DNA of 64,000 nucleotides from Pseudanabaena frigida (GCA_003242085.1 QBML01000025.1:1-64000), one strand, 5' to 3'; positions 16,146 to 26,079 are shown, numbered from the stretch's first letter. Numbers and translations are program-made. The notes: generated by a model not told the origin, from the letters alone.

Positions 16146-19100
16146 CTAGGCGTAATCTTGGAGCGCTGTTACAGTAATGGCTCCAGTTTGCAAAGAGCGA
16201 ATGGCAGCGATCGCGGCTTTCGCACCTGCAAGCGTAGTAATTACAGGGATCTTGTAAGCAAGCGCCGTGCGTCGAATCATTTTGCCGTCGGCTTTTGCTT
16301 CTTCACCACTTGGCGAATTAATAATCAATTGGATTTGACCATTTTTCATTGAATCACCAATGTGAGGACGACCTTCGTGAACCTTGAGAACTTGCTTCGA
16401 TTCGATACTGTTACGGCGGAGGATCTTGTGAGTACCTTCAGTTGCTACAACCTTAAATCCAAGCTCGATAAAGGCTTCAGCAACCGTAGAAATACCACTC
16501 TTATCGCGATCGTTGACCGAGATAAATACAGTTCCTTCTAATGGTAGATGAGTTCCCGCTGCGATTTGGGCTTTAGCAAAAGCGCGACCGAACTCGGTAT
16601 CGATGCCCATGACTTCACCAGTCGATCGCATCTCTGGTCCCAAGATCGTGTCGGTTCCCGCGAACTTAGCAAAGGGAAGTACAGCTTCCTTAATCGAGAT
16701 GTGTTTGGGAATTACTTCTTCAGTTAAACCGAGTTCTGCAAGGGTCGCACCAGCCATGATTCGAGAAGCGTAGTTAACGAGGGGAACATTAATCGCCTTA
16801 CTAACATAGGGAACGGTACGCGATGCACGAGGGTTAGCTTCGAGAATAAATACCTTGCTCTCCTTGAGATTGTTGTTGTTCAACTGCACAGCATACTGGA
16901 TATTCATCAAGCCAATCACATTAAGGGATTTAGCGAGGCTAATTGTCCATTTGCGAATGGTAGCAAGAACTTCAGGAGGTAGTGAGAAAGTAGGAATCGA
17001 ACAAGCTGAATCTCCAGAGTGAATCCCTGCTTCTTCAATATGCTCCATAATGCCGCCGATGGTGACATTGCCAAGTTGATCAGCGATCGCATCGACATCA
17101 ACCTCGATCGCGCCTTCAAGGAAATGATCAATCAACACTGGATGTTCAGGCTCGATGATGATCGCCCGACGCATATAGTCTTCGAGTTCAGCATCTGAGT
17201 AGACGACTTCCATGCCACGACCGCCGAGAACATAGCTAGGACGGACAACCACAGGATAGCCGACTCGTTGGGCGATGACTACTGCTTCTTCTTCAGAACG
17301 GGCTAAGCCATTATTCGGCTGCATGATGCCAATTTCTTGACAGATTGCCTCAAAACGTTCGCGATCTTCAGCAATGTCAATGGAGTCGGGCGAAGTTCCC
17401 CAAATCTTAGTTGTGGAGTTGGTATCTTGAAGATATTTCAACAATGGAACCGAAAGTTTAAGCGGAGTTTGTCCACCAAACTGAATGATCACACCCTCAG
17501 GCTGTTCCGCTTCGATGATGTTCAGCACATCTTCACGGGTCAATGGCTCGAAGTACAGGCGATCGCTAGTGTCGTAATCAGTAGAAACAGTTTCAGGATT
17601 AGAGTTAACCATGATTGTCTCGAAACCTGCGGCGCGTAACGCATAGCTGGCATGACAACAGCAATAGTCAAATTCAATCCCTTGTCCAATCCGATTTGGC
17701 CCACCACCGAGAATCATTACCTTCCGCTTAGTGGAAGGTAGAATTTCTGATTCTTCTTCGTAAGTCGAATAGTGATAGGGGGTGAGTGCTTCAAACTCAG
17801 CCGCGCAGGTGTCAACGGTTTTATAGGAAGGAATCACACCCAAATCTTTGCGATAGGCGCGAACTACATCTTCGTTTGTACCAGTCAGATAAGCAATCTG
17901 GCGATCGCTAAAGCCCATCCGCTTAGTTTCGAGCATCTCTTCTTTTTTGACGCTATCAAGCTTCCGACCTTTGAGCGAAAGTTCGACATCGGTAATCTCG
18001 CGCATTTTTTGCAAGAACCAAGGATCGATATTGGTCAGTTCAAAGATCGCTTGTACCGATAAACCTGACAAAAATCCATCGCGAATTGAGAAAATGCGAT
18101 CGGGATTAGGAACTCTCAAACTATACTTAATTTTTTCGAGATCGGGTAAGGCTTCTTCGCGATCGCCACCAAAGCCAAAACGTCCAACTTCCAGCGATCG
18201 CAATGCCTTTTGGAATGATTCTTGGAAAGTGCGCCCGATCGCCATCGCTTCACCGACAGACTTCATCTGGGTGGTGAGAACTGGTTCAGACCCTGGGAAT
18301 TTCTCGAAGGCAAAGCGAGGAATCTTGGTAACGACATAATCAATAGTTGGCTCAAAACTGGCAGGAGTTTTCTTGGTGATGTCGTTAGAAATTTCATCTA
18401 GCGTGTAACCCACTGCAAGTTTTGCGGCAAATTTGGCGATCGGGAATCCTGTCGCTTTCGAGGCTAGCGCCGAACTACGGGACACGCGAGGATTCATCTC
18501 AATGACAACTACGTCGCCATTTTCAGGATTAATCGAGAACTGAATATTCGATCCACCTGTTTCCACGCCGATTTCACGAATAATCTTGATCGAATAGTCA
18601 CGCAAGCGCTGATATTCCTTATCAGTCAGGGTTTGGGCAGGAGCAACCGTAATCGAGTCGCCTGTATGGATACCCATAGGATCGATATTTTCGATGCTGC
18701 AAATGATCACCACGTTATCGGCGAGATCGCGCATCACCTCTAGCTCGTATTCTTTCCAGCCAATCAGCGATCGCTCGATTAGGATTTGAGATACGGGGCT
18801 AGCTTCTAAACCAGAGGCACAAATTTCTTCAAACTCTTCTTGGTTATAGGCTATCCCGCCACCAGTACCGCCCATCGTGAAGGCGGGACGGATAATTAAA
18901 GGATAGGAACCAATCTCATGGGCGATCGCACGGGATTCTTCCATAGTTGTTCCCAAGCCAGACGGACACATGGCAACACCAATGCGCTCCATCGCTTCTT
19001 TAAATAGCTTGCGATCCTCCGCCATTTCGATCGCTTCTAGTTTTGCGCCAATCAGTTCCACGCCATATTTTTCGAGAACTCCCATTTTTGCAAGTGCTAC

Positions 19101-19397
19101 GGCAGTATTTAGTGCCGTCTGTCCGCCCATGGTGGGTAAGATGGCATCAGGACGCTCTTTCTCGATAATTTGGGCGACAACTTCGGGGGTAATCGGCTCA
19201 ATATAAGTGCGATCGGCTGTAGCGGGATCGGTCATGATCGTCGCGGGATTGGAGTTAACTAGGATCACGTAATAGCCCTCGTCCCGTAAAACTTTACAGG
19301 CTTGGGTTCCTGAGTAGTCAAATTCGCAGGCTTGCCCGATCACAATTGGGCCAGCGCCAATCAGCAAAATCTTTTGGATGTCATTACGGCGGGGCAT
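16146..19397 (-). CDS. carB: Carbamoyl-phosphate synthase large subunit
   Basis: CarB makes carbamoyl phosphate from ammonia (released from glutamine by CarA), bicarbonate and two ATP, feeding arginine and pyrimidine synthesis. The full-length 1083-aa protein has the expected internal duplication. It starts [20 protein letters not shown]. Each half contains an ATP-grasp domain with [20 protein letters not shown] (first) and [20 protein letters not shown] (second). The oligomerisation domain lies between them, and the C-terminal MGS-like allosteric domain begins near [13 protein letters not shown]. carA is not adjacent, as is common in cyanobacteria. Confidence 0.98.
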   Translation of the reverse strand: MPRRNDIQKILLIGAGPIVIGQACEFDYSGTQACKVLRDEGYYVILVNSNPATIMTDPATADRTYIEPITPEVVAQIIEKERPDAILPTMGGQTALNTAVALAKMGVLEKYGVELIGAKLEAIEMAEDRKLFKEAMERIGVAMCPSGLGTTMEESRAIAHEIGSYPLIIRPAFTMGGTGGGIAYNQEEFEEICASGLEASPVSQILIERSLIGWKEYELEVMRDLADNVVIICSIENIDPMGIHTGDSITVAPAQTLTDKEYQRLRDYSIKIIREIGVETGGSNIQFSINPENGDVVVIEMNPRVSRSSALASKATGFPIAKFAAKLAVGYTLDEISNDITKKTPASFEPTIDYVVTKIPRFAFEKFPGSEPVLTTQMKSVGEAMAIGRTFQESFQKALRSLEVGRFGFGGDREEALPDLEKIKYSLRVPNPDRIFSIRDGFLSGLSVQAIFELTNIDPWFLQKMREITDVELSLKGRKLDSVKKEEMLETKRMGFSDRQIAYLTGTNEDVVRAYRKDLGVIPSYKTVDTCAAEFEALTPYHYSTYEEESEILPSTKRKVMILGGGPNRIGQGIEFDYCCCHASYALRAAGFETIMVNSNPETVSTDYDTSDRLYFEPLTREDVLNIIEAEQPEGVIIQFGGQTPLKLSVPLLKYLQDTNSTTKIWGTSPDSIDIAEDRERFEAICQEIGIMQPNNGLARSEEEAVVIAQRVGYPVVVRPSYVLGGRGMEVVYSDAELEDYMRRAIIIEPEHPVLIDHFLEGAIEVDVDAIADQLGNVTIGGIMEHIEEAGIHSGDSACSIPTFSLPPEVLATIRKWTISLAKSLNVIGLMNIQYAVQLNNNNLKESKVFILEANPRASRTVPYVSKAINVPLVNYASRIMAGATLAELGLTEEVIPKHISIKEAVLPFAKFAGTDTILGPEMRSTGEVMGIDTEFGRAFAKAQIAAGTHLPLEGTVFISVNDRDKSGISTVAEAFIELGFKVVATEGTHKILRRNSIESKQVLKVHEGRPHIGDSMKNGQIQLIINSPSGEEAKADGKMIRRTALAYKIPVITTLAGAKAAIAAIRSLQTGAITVTALQDYA

Positions 19398-19569
19398 ATA
19401 ATCTTGTATTTCTTAGGTAACTCGCAATACATTTTATAGCGTCATGGCGATCTCTTAGTATGTAGCGCATGATGCTAATTAGTTTGTTGGCTATGAACTA
19501 ACACTATTTCCCTGTGTCTTTGAGGGGTGTTAAGATGCAAATGGTTAGACGTATCGGAGATGTGCAGCC

Positions 19570-19842
19570 ATGTTAACGACAGAAACTTCTACTCGAAGCA
19601 ATATTAGGCGATCGCTAATCCAAGAAATCGAACAAACTTCAGATCATGTACTAAGTGAGGTTTTAGATTTTCTTTTGTTTGTGAGGGCGAAACATTCACA
19701 AGATGATTTGAATATAAATGCTGGTAGCGATGAAACTGATGAAAATTATGAGGATATTGCAGATGCTAAAGCTGCTCTAGCATCTATTGATTCTGAAGGT
19801 ACTATCTCTTGGGAAACGCTTAAGGCTGAGATTGGGCTATGA
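19570..19842 (+). CDS. Antitoxin-like protein of a RelE-type pair
   Basis: A 90-aa acidic protein. The N-terminal half has a helical segment, RRSLIQEIEQTSDHVLSEVL, that resembles DUF2281-type antitoxins. The C-terminal half is disordered and very acidic (SDETDENYEDIADAK), ending with SWETLKAEIGL. It overlaps the toxin start by 4 bp (ATGA, 19839-19842), the usual translational coupling of toxin-antitoxin pairs. The antitoxin would neutralise the toxin and repress the operon. The assignment rests mostly on the partner gene. Confidence 0.8.
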   Translation: MLTTETSTRSNIRRSLIQEIEQTSDHVLSEVLDFLLFVRAKHSQDDLNINAGSDETDENYEDIADAKAALASIDSEGTISWETLKAEIGL

Positions 19843-20096
19843 CGTATCGCATTGAGTTTGTAAAGCAATCTGCCAAACAGCTAAAATCTCTATCCACTGA
19901 AGAACAACAAAGGATTAAGATAAAAATTGATGCTTTAGCAAATATTCCTCGTCCTGATGGTGTGGTCAAACTGACTGGTGAAGATAATCTCTATCGCATT
20001 AGGGTTGGAAACTATCGCATAATCTACTTTATTCAGGATAATCAACTACTGGTTTTAGTGCTAAAAATTGGTCATCGTAGAGATGTTTATCAGTAA
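19839..20096 (+). CDS. RelE/ParE-superfamily toxin
   Basis: An 85-aa basic protein with the full RelE pattern: MTYRIEFVKQSAKQLKSLS, then IKIKIDALANIPRPDGVVKL, then LYRIRVGNYRIIYFIQDN, and the final VLKIGHRRDVYQ. The conserved RIRVGNYRIIY strand and IGHRRDVY end are characteristic of RelE-type ribosome-dependent mRNA interferases. The ORF is intact and follows its antitoxin with a 4-bp overlap. It is the first element of a small accessory stretch between carB and the urease genes. Confidence 0.92.
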   Translation: MTYRIEFVKQSAKQLKSLSTEEQQRIKIKIDALANIPRPDGVVKLTGEDNLYRIRVGNYRIIYFIQDNQLLVLVLKIGHRRDVYQ

Positions 20097-20126
20097 TTAG
20101 TAGAGGCGATCGTTTACTACATAGCA

Positions 20127-20150
20127 ACAGAAACTTTTACTCAAAGCGAT
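20127..20150 (+). repeat. Degenerate copy of the antitoxin 5' end
   Basis: This 24-bp stretch matches 21 of 24 positions of 19579-19602, codons near the start of the antitoxin gene (ACAGAAACTT, TACTC and AAGC are shared). It may be a scar of a former tandem duplication. The rest of the 20097-20368 gap shows no gene. Confidence 0.35.
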
Positions 20151-20368
20151 GCGAATTGTGTCGCACACTCGGTCAAGAATTTTAGGCTTTTGCTCTGTCG
20201 TATTAGCCTACATTTTTTTCTATAGCTCACCTATATGGAATATTACTCATATCAAATACCGTAATATTGAGCAAAATAATTGTATTACCCCGAAAGTTTC
20301 TGTATAATCATCAAATTCAAGGCGGTTAGGCTGAAATTTTTAGTATAGTTACTAATTAGGCTAATACC

Positions 20369-21049
20369 ATGTCGGGACAATCACAAGATGATATGTTTGA
20401 TGAAAAGGAACTTGCACAAAGGGTCATTGCTCTCACACTCGCACGCATGATTGGAACCAAAGCAATCGACCCATCCAAGATCAAGAGCAAGAAGAAATTC
20501 CATCAGTTAATATACCAGCTAGGAAGATCGGAAGATACTTCCTTTGAAATCCACATCAACCATATTCCAGAACGCATAAACAGTATTAGAATTACGTTGG
20601 AAAGCGGTGACCCACAATCGGCTATTGTGCTTCTTCACACCTTGATTGAAAGCGAAATGAATACTGTTGTCCGCCTTTTTCTACGGGTTCGCGGATTCTC
20701 AAATACCACGATTACGACAGCTATTGCAGGGATTGATTTGAAGTCCAAAGTCGATGTTTTACTTCCCGTGCTTGGGATACAGGTAAGTTCTCGAATTCAC
20801 CAATTGACCTCTGAGTCACAGCGAATCCGCAATGCAATCGTTCATTTCAAGGCAAACCCTACGCTCTTTAGCGACGTACATGAGGTTGCGGGTGACCACG
20901 AGGTATCTAAATTAAAGGCATCGGAGTTTTTTAGTCGCAATACTATCCTCGCAATTGAAAGGGATCTGGGGAGGTTTGTCGATGACTGTGCTTCTCAATG
21001 TTCGGAAATTCGAGCTGCACATGCATTACTTGAGCGCTATTCGGTCTAA
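20369..21049 (+). CDS. HEPN-like domain protein
   Basis: A 226-aa mostly helical protein. Residues 154-159 read RNAIVH, the RN-x3-H form of the Rx4-6H motif that marks active HEPN ribonucleases. It is preceded by a helix with AIVLLHTLIESEMNTVVRLF, typical of the HEPN four-helix bundle. The N-terminal 60 residues are charged and unrecognised. HEPN proteins often act in toxin-antitoxin, Abi and other defence systems. No partner nucleotidyltransferase (MNT) is adjacent, but a RelE pair precedes it and an IS follows it. Family assignment is from motif and helix pattern only. Confidence 0.55.
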   Translation: MSGQSQDDMFDEKELAQRVIALTLARMIGTKAIDPSKIKSKKKFHQLIYQLGRSEDTSFEIHINHIPERINSIRITLESGDPQSAIVLLHTLIESEMNTVVRLFLRVRGFSNTTITTAIAGIDLKSKVDVLLPVLGIQVSSRIHQLTSESQRIRNAIVHFKANPTLFSDVHEVAGDHEVSKLKASEFFSRNTILAIERDLGRFVDDCASQCSEIRAAHALLERYSV

Positions 21050-21272
21050 TCTATCATTTATCGGACATGCGCGAAAAGCTGTGCAGTTGATGAATTTAGA
21101 CCTTATAGCGAAGTGATACACCCGTTAAAGTTGTCTATTTCGAGCCAAGATTAGGCAGTCAAAAATGGTTACTTCGTTGTTGAGTTCTAAAAAGTTATTG
21201 GCGATCGCAATGACGAAAAATTTATTGGTGATGGGGTGCGATCGCGATTTTGTAAGAAGCGTTAATAGGATA

Positions 21273-22300
21273 TATAGCAAATTTCAATCTAGCGAGGTAT
21301 ATTAAAGAGGTATATTGTTCAGTTAGGATTCAGGATGAGAGCATATTCAATAGACTTGAGAGAAAAAATAGTCAAACTTTACGAAGAAGGCAAAATATCA
21401 CAGCGAAAATTAGCCAAGCAATTTGATGTTGCGCTAAGTTTTATCGAAAAGTTAATTAAGCAATATCGACAGACAGGCAGTGTTGAGCCAAAGAAGCGAA
21501 TAGTGCAAACCCCAACAAAACTAAACCATGAGCAGCTAATGGTACTAGAGAAATTAGTTGAGGAAAATAATGATGCAACGCTTGACGAGTTAAGTCAGAT
21601 GTTGCACGAGCAAACTGGAGTGCTGATTAGTCGAGTCACTGTAGCTAGAATGCTCAAGAAGCTAAATATAACCTTCAAAAAAAACATTGCATCCAACCGA
21701 AAAAGAGAGCGAAAGAGTTCAGCAACAGCGTTATGAATTCTGGCAATCAGTGCGAGGAATCCTTGCCAAGGACATGATCTTTATTGATGAATCAGGAATA
21801 AATTTAGCTCTAACTAGATTGTATGCTCGTTCACCCAAGGGAGAAAGAGCACGATGCTCAAGACCACTCAAACGGGGTTAAAATGTTTCTGTGATTGGTG
21901 CGATAGGGCTTAAAGGCTTGTTGACCCAAGTTAGTATCTTAGGGGCTGCTGATAGTCTTACCTTTGAAGCTTTTATTGCCACTAAACTAGTTCCTCAGCT
22001 TTGGACTGGTGCTTATGTGTTTATGGATAATTGCTCTATTCATAAGGGAGAAAATATCGAAGCTTTGATTGCGGCGTCTGGGGCAACCCTAATCTATCTA
22101 CCTCCTTATTCTCCTGACTTTTCACCAATTGAGAATTGTTGGTCAAAGATTAAGAGTATTCTGCGTTCTATGGGGGCAGGAAATTATCCTGATTTGCTCA
22201 AATCCCTTGATCGTGCTTTTAATAATCTTTCTCCTTCAGATTTTCTTTCTTGGTTTACTCACTCTTGTTACTGTACCTCTCTAGATTGATGTTTGCTATA
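21273..22300 (+). mobile_element. IS630-type insertion sequence
   Basis: The element is bounded by 27-bp imperfect terminal inverted repeats, 21273-21299 (TATAGCAAATTTCAATCTAG...) and 22274-22300 (24 of 27 positions match), with TA at each outer end as expected for TA target duplication in the IS630/Tc1 group. It carries one transposase gene, damaged as described separately. The right end shares its TATA with the start of a palindromic repeat (22297 onward). Confidence 0.85.
21335..22289 (+). pseudogene. IS630-family DDE transposase, split by frameshift and stop
   Basis: Three pieces make up one transposase. 21335-21736 encodes the N-terminal HTH part (MRAYSIDLREKIVKLYEEGK). The frame then moves by one base at the A8 run 21677-21684 into 21687-21881 (FIDESGINLAL, first catalytic Asp). 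A TAA at 21879-21881 interrupts the second piece, and the same frame continues to 22289 (VFMDNCSIHK, second Asp; YSPDFSPIENCWSKIK, Glu). The poly-A site may be a programmed slippage site, as in other IS630 elements. The TAA falls where KRG is normally followed by K or Q, so this copy is probably inactive. Confidence 0.85.
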
Positions 22301-22400
22301 ACGATGAAAGAGATCGCTAAGACAAATCAAAACCCAAATAAATAGAGGGCGCTTCGCGCCCCCTCTATTTATTTGGGTTTTATTTTCTAATATGTCTATG
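22297..22400. repeat. Palindromic repeat family, copy 1
   Basis: The left part TATAACGATGAAAGAGATCG, then CTAAGACAAATCAAAACCC, is followed by a 21-bp stem (22329-22349 / 22361-22381, AAAACCCAAATAAATAGAGGG). Nearly the same left part and stem recur at 49364-49475. The copy abuts the right end of the IS630 element and shares TATA with it. Confidence 0.8.
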
Positions 22401-22414
22401 GAAATATTAGAGCA

Positions 22415-22461
22415 TTCGGCTTAACTCAGCCAACGTGGACTTTTGGCTGAGTTAAGCCGAA
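22415..22461 (-). terminator. ureC terminator-like hairpin
   Basis: A perfect 19-bp stem (22415-22433 / 22443-22461, TTCGGCTTAACTCAGCCAA) with a 9-nt loop, 33 bp beyond the ureC stop codon. It is the last strong structure after the urease operon. A poly-U tail is not obvious on the minus strand. Confidence 0.7.
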
Positions 22462-22493
22462 GCCCCACTTAATTGCTTAGGAATGCCATAATC

Positions 22494-24209
22494 TTAAAAC
22501 AAGAAATATCTCTGAGCCATTGGCAACACAGAAGCAGGCTCACAGGTTAATAGTTCACCATCGGCACGGACTTCATAGGTTTCAGAATCAACTTCTATCC
22601 GTGGTAAAGCATCATTGAGCTTTAGATCGCGCTTGCTAATGTTGCGATTTCCCTTGGTTGCCAATACTTGTTTTTGTAGTCCTAGTTGCCGTGGAATTTC
22701 TCTCTCGATCGCAATTTGGGACATAAAAGTAAAGGAAGTCTTGGCGATCGCGCTGCCATAGCTGCCAAACATTGGACGCATGTGCACTGGCTGTGGTGTC
22801 GGAATGCTGGCATTGGCGTCCCCCATCTGCGCCCATGCAATAAAACCACCCTTAAGCACTAATTCTGGTTTCACCCCAAAAAAAGCAGGTGACCACAGGC
22901 AGAGATCGGCAATTTTACCGACTTCAATGGAACCCACATATTCGGAAATACCATGGGTAATTGCAGGATTGATCGTGTACTTTGCCACATAGCGTCGCGC
23001 TCGGAAGTTGTCGGCACGATTTAGTCCTTCTATATCTGCTAATGTACCTCGTTGGACTTTCATCTTGTGAGCAGTTTGCCACGTGCGCGTAACCACTTCA
23101 CCGACTCGCCCCATAGCTTGAGAGTCAGAGGAAATCATACTGAATGCGCCGAGGTCGTGGAGAATATCTTCAGCAGCGATCGTTTCGCGACGGATGCGTG
23201 ATTCTGCAAAAGAAACATCTTCAGGGATGCTAGGATCGAGGTGGTGACAGACCATCAACATATCGAGATGTTCATCAAGCGTATTTAAGGTATAGGGACG
23301 AGTGGGATTTGTGGAAGAAGGAAGTACATTCGCTTCGCCACAAATTTTGATAATGTCAGGGGCATGACCGCCACCTGCGCCTTCAGTGTGATAGGTATGG
23401 ATCACGCGATTCTTAAAAGCCGCGATCGTATCTTCTACAAATCCTGCTTCATTTAATGTATCGGTGTGAATGGCAACTTGCACGTCATACTCATCAGCAA
23501 CGCCTAAACAAGTATCAATAGTTGCAGGTGTGGTTCCCCAATCTTCATGGAGTTTTAAACCCATTGCGCCCGCTTCTATCTGTTCTACTAAGCCTTCAGG
23601 CTTGCTGCTATTCCCTTTACCTAAGAATCCTAAATTCATGGGAAAGGCTTCGGCGGATTCTAGCATTCGCGCCATATTCCAAGACCCAGGGGTGCAGGTG
23701 GTGGCATTAGTGCCTGTTGCGGGGCCAGTACCGCCGCCAATCATGGTTGTCACTCCAGAGGCGATCGCTACTTCTATCTGTTGTGGAGAAATGAAGTGAA
23801 TATGCGAGTCAATACCACCTGCGGTGAGAATCTTGCCTTCTCCTGCGATTACTTCTGTACTTGCACCGATAATAATATCGATATTATTTTGAATGTAAGG
23901 ATTTCCTGCCTTGCCGATCGCCACAATTTTGCCATCTTTGATCCCTACATCTGCCTTGACTATTCCCCACCAATCAAGGATTAGCGCATTGGTAATCACC
24001 ACATCCACTGCACCGCCTTCTCTTGTGATTGGAGATTGTCCCATGCCATCACGGATTACTTTCCCGCCGCCAAACTTGACTTCATCTCCGTAAGTGGTGT
24101 AGTCAAGTTCCACTTCGATAAATAGTTCTGTGTCTGCTAAGCGCACACGATCGCCAACTGTTGGCCCATAGGTTTCCGCATAGGCGCGGCGAGACATTCT
24201 ATAACTCAT
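22494..24209 (-). CDS. ureC: Urease subunit alpha
   Basis: UreC is the catalytic subunit, hydrolysing urea to ammonia and carbamate at a dinuclear nickel centre. The 571-aa length is normal. Nickel ligands are visible: HIH at 136-138 in GGIDSHIHF, and Lys219 (the carbamylated lysine) in [10 protein letters not shown]. Further His ligands fall in [10 protein letters not shown] and [13 protein letters not shown], and the active-site lid histidine in [13 protein letters not shown]. It is the last gene of the minus-strand urt-ure array and begins 3 bp after ureB. Confidence 0.98.
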   Translation of the reverse strand: MSYRMSRRAYAETYGPTVGDRVRLADTELFIEVELDYTTYGDEVKFGGGKVIRDGMGQSPITREGGAVDVVITNALILDWWGIVKADVGIKDGKIVAIGKAGNPYIQNNIDIIIGASTEVIAGEGKILTAGGIDSHIHFISPQQIEVAIASGVTTMIGGGTGPATGTNATTCTPGSWNMARMLESAEAFPMNLGFLGKGNSSKPEGLVEQIEAGAMGLKLHEDWGTTPATIDTCLGVADEYDVQVAIHTDTLNEAGFVEDTIAAFKNRVIHTYHTEGAGGGHAPDIIKICGEANVLPSSTNPTRPYTLNTLDEHLDMLMVCHHLDPSIPEDVSFAESRIRRETIAAEDILHDLGAFSMISSDSQAMGRVGEVVTRTWQTAHKMKVQRGTLADIEGLNRADNFRARRYVAKYTINPAITHGISEYVGSIEVGKIADLCLWSPAFFGVKPELVLKGGFIAWAQMGDANASIPTPQPVHMRPMFGSYGSAIAKTSFTFMSQIAIEREIPRQLGLQKQVLATKGNRNISKRDLKLNDALPRIEVDSETYEVRADGELLTCEPASVLPMAQRYFLF

Positions 24210-24212
24210 AGT

Positions 24213-24524
24213 TTAATTCTCCAATTTTCCTTCTACCAAAGCATTAAATCCATAAACCTCGCGATCGCCCACATAGGGAACGAGATTTATCTCTTTCTCA
24301 TCTCCTGGCTCAAAGCGTACCGATGTCCCCGCAGGAATATCGAGATGTGTTCCTTTAGCGCGATCTCGATCGAAGATCAAAGCGCGATTTGTTTCATAGA
24401 AGTGATAGTGCGAACCAACTTGGATCGGGCGATCGCCTGAATTAGCAACTGTGAGTGTAATCACTTCTCGCCCAGCATTTAATTCAATATCCCCTTCTTG
24501 GGTAATTATTTCACCAATAATCAT
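24213..24524 (-). CDS. ureB: Urease subunit beta
   Basis: UreB is the 103-aa structural subunit of the (ABC)3 urease. It starts with the typical [20 protein letters not shown] and contains [39 protein letters not shown] and GFNALVEG, all hallmarks of the family. The position between ureA and ureC is canonical, except that a short Uma2-like reading frame (24569-24748) is placed between ureA and ureB. Confidence 0.98.
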   Translation of the reverse strand: MIIGEIITQEGDIELNAGREVITLTVANSGDRPIQVGSHYHFYETNRALIFDRDRAKGTHLDIPAGTSVRFEPGDEKEINLVPYVGDREVYGFNALVEGKLEN

Positions 24525-24568
24525 AGGTTTATCTCCAATTATTAAGATTTTAATTTGATTATGCGGCT

Positions 24569-24748
24569 TTAGATGTTTAGAATTTGAGCAGCAGTTAAGT
24601 CTAATTCAGGAGATGTATCAACTACTCGACCGTCACTCAGTTCATAATGTCTGTCTTTAGAACAAAATTCTAGAAATTGCTCAAAGGTTAATTGAGATTT
24701 TGAATCTATTACATTGTGTTTATTCTGTGTTGCAGCGATCGCAATCAT
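24569..24748 (-). pseudogene. Uma2-like fragment inside the urease operon
   Basis: A 59-residue frame from ATG 24748 to TAA 24569-24571. The part SQLTFEQFLEFCSKDRHYEL, then [11 protein letters not shown], matches the N-terminal pattern of Uma2/DUF820 proteins (a PD-(D/E)XK nuclease-like family abundant in cyanobacteria: TFEEFL, YELxDGxIVxxSPE). The nuclease core is absent, so it is a truncated fragment or a small gene of its own. It fills most of the unusually wide 244-bp ureA-ureB gap. Confidence 0.5.
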
Positions 24749-24768
24749 CTCAAATCTCCACAGCTTAA

Positions 24769-25071
24769 CTAGCGAATAGGATTATGCACTGTAACAAGTT
24801 TCGTTCCATCGGGGAAAGTTGCCTCAACTTGCACATCATGGATCATTTCAGGAATACCTTCCATCACGTCATCACGAGTTAATAAAGTTGCTCCGTAGGA
24901 CATTAATTCGGCAACTGTGCGACCTTCCCTTGCGCCTTCTAAAATCTCGGCAGTAATGAAGGCGATCGCTTCGGGATAATTTAACTTCAGCCCTTTAGCC
25001 TTGCGACGCTCCGCTAACAGGGCAGCCGTAAAAATCAGCAATTTATCTTTTTCTTGAGGCGTAAGCTGCAT
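24769..25071 (-). CDS. ureA: Urease subunit gamma
   Basis: UreA is the 100-aa smallest urease subunit. It begins [20 protein letters not shown] and carries [40 protein letters not shown] and [20 protein letters not shown], diagnostic of the family. It is 68 bp downstream of ureD; that spacer contains a duplicated copy of the ureD 3' end. Confidence 0.98.
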   Translation of the reverse strand: MQLTPQEKDKLLIFTAALLAERRKAKGLKLNYPEAIAFITAEILEGAREGRTVAELMSYGATLLTRDDVMEGIPEMIHDVQVEATFPDGTKLVTVHNPIR

Positions 25072-25077
25072 GAATAT

Positions 25078-25161
25078 TTACCAAACTCTAGGTACGCATT
25101 TACTTGTTTTTTAATTTTAGCGAAGCCAAAATCAAAAAATTACCAAACTCTAGGTACGCAT
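25078..25161. repeat. 22-bp duplication of the ureD 3' end flanking a palindrome
   Basis: The last 22 bp of ureD (25140-25161, encoding CVPRVW-stop) are repeated exactly at 25078-25099. The roughly 40 bp between them form an imperfect hairpin: TTTTTTAATTTT, then GC-gaa-GC, then AAAAT-c-AAAAAA. This looks like insertion of a small palindromic element with a 22-bp direct repeat. Confidence 0.75.
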
Positions 25162-25964
25162 ATTGCTCTATCTCTATAGGATACACGTAAAAGCTGCCAA
25201 ATTTGCTGAAACCATTTACGCGCATCACTGGAAGAATCACCACAATATCGACAAACTAAACCACACAGCGATCTCGTGACTCCTGATACCCCCTGATAAT
25301 TACCTTGCTCCCAAGTGGAACGAATTAGCGTAATTAATTCAGGTTCAACTTGTACGCCTACAAAGATAAAACTCGCCGCGATCGCATAGTTATTTAATCC
25401 ATTAGGACTCCCTAACATTTCCGAATTTCCATTTAGATATTGGCGATCGATCCATAGGGGCATTTGGTCGCGCCATACCTCTGTATGCGATCGCCAATTA
25501 CCATCAATAAACTTTTCACCACTTGCCGTACGTCCAAATCTAATAATTTCCCATAGAGTACAAGTTGCGGATGGGGCTAGGTCAATTCTTGTGGTTTGCC
25601 GATATTTAGCTTCTGCAAAGGCGATCGTTTCTTGGGGAAACCATTCTAAACTTGCGCCTTCATCAATGCGAATATGGATATTTTGTAAAGATTCCGCACC
25701 AGTACTGCGATAGATTTTGCTGGCAGTTGCTGTAGTGATCAGAGCTTGAGCATGGGGTTGTAAATGAATTTTCGCAGATAGGCGATCGCCACCGACTAAA
25801 CCACCTGCGGTATGCAAGAGAATGCAATGACAAACTTCTTCACCTTCGGGATAAAGCGATCGCTGAATTTTCCAAGGTGCTACGGCGTAATTACGGGCTA
25901 ATACAGTTTGTTGATTTCGCTTAATAAAATCTAATTGTAATTCTCCCACCCAAGATGAAGCCAT
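25140..25964 (-). CDS. ureD: Urease accessory protein UreD
   Basis: UreD is the scaffold that binds apo-urease and, with UreF and UreG, passes nickel to the active site. It is 274 aa. Typical features are the GELQLDFIKRNQQTVLARNY start, LLHTAGGLVGGDRLS, ALITTATASKIYRS and the SLEWFPQETIAFAEA motif. It is first of the ureDABC group. A 27-bp hairpin separates it from urtE upstream, so it may have its own promoter in the region 25965-26016. Confidence 0.95.
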   Translation of the reverse strand: MASSWVGELQLDFIKRNQQTVLARNYAVAPWKIQRSLYPEGEEVCHCILLHTAGGLVGGDRLSAKIHLQPHAQALITTATASKIYRSTGAESLQNIHIRIDEGASLEWFPQETIAFAEAKYRQTTRIDLAPSATCTLWEIIRFGRTASGEKFIDGNWRSHTEVWRDQMPLWIDRQYLNGNSEMLGSPNGLNNYAIAASFIFVGVQVEPELITLIRSTWEQGNYQGVSGVTRSLCGLVCRYCGDSSSDARKWFQQIWQLLRVSYRDRAICVPRVW

Positions 25965-26016
25965 AGGAATATCTAGTTAATTCTGTGCAATAGGAAACAT
26001 AGCATTTAATACACCG

Positions 26017-26079
26017 AGGAAAACAATAAAAATAGGGAGGAAGCGCGATGCACTTCCTCCCTATTTTTATTGTTTTCCT
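26017..26079. terminator. 27-bp perfect hairpin between urtE and ureD
   Basis: Arms 26017-26043 and 26053-26079 pair perfectly with a 9-nt loop. The stem begins AGGAAAACAATAAAAATAGG. The right arm includes part of the urtE stop codon (26078-26080). It could end or attenuate the urt transcript before the ureDABC genes. Confidence 0.8.
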
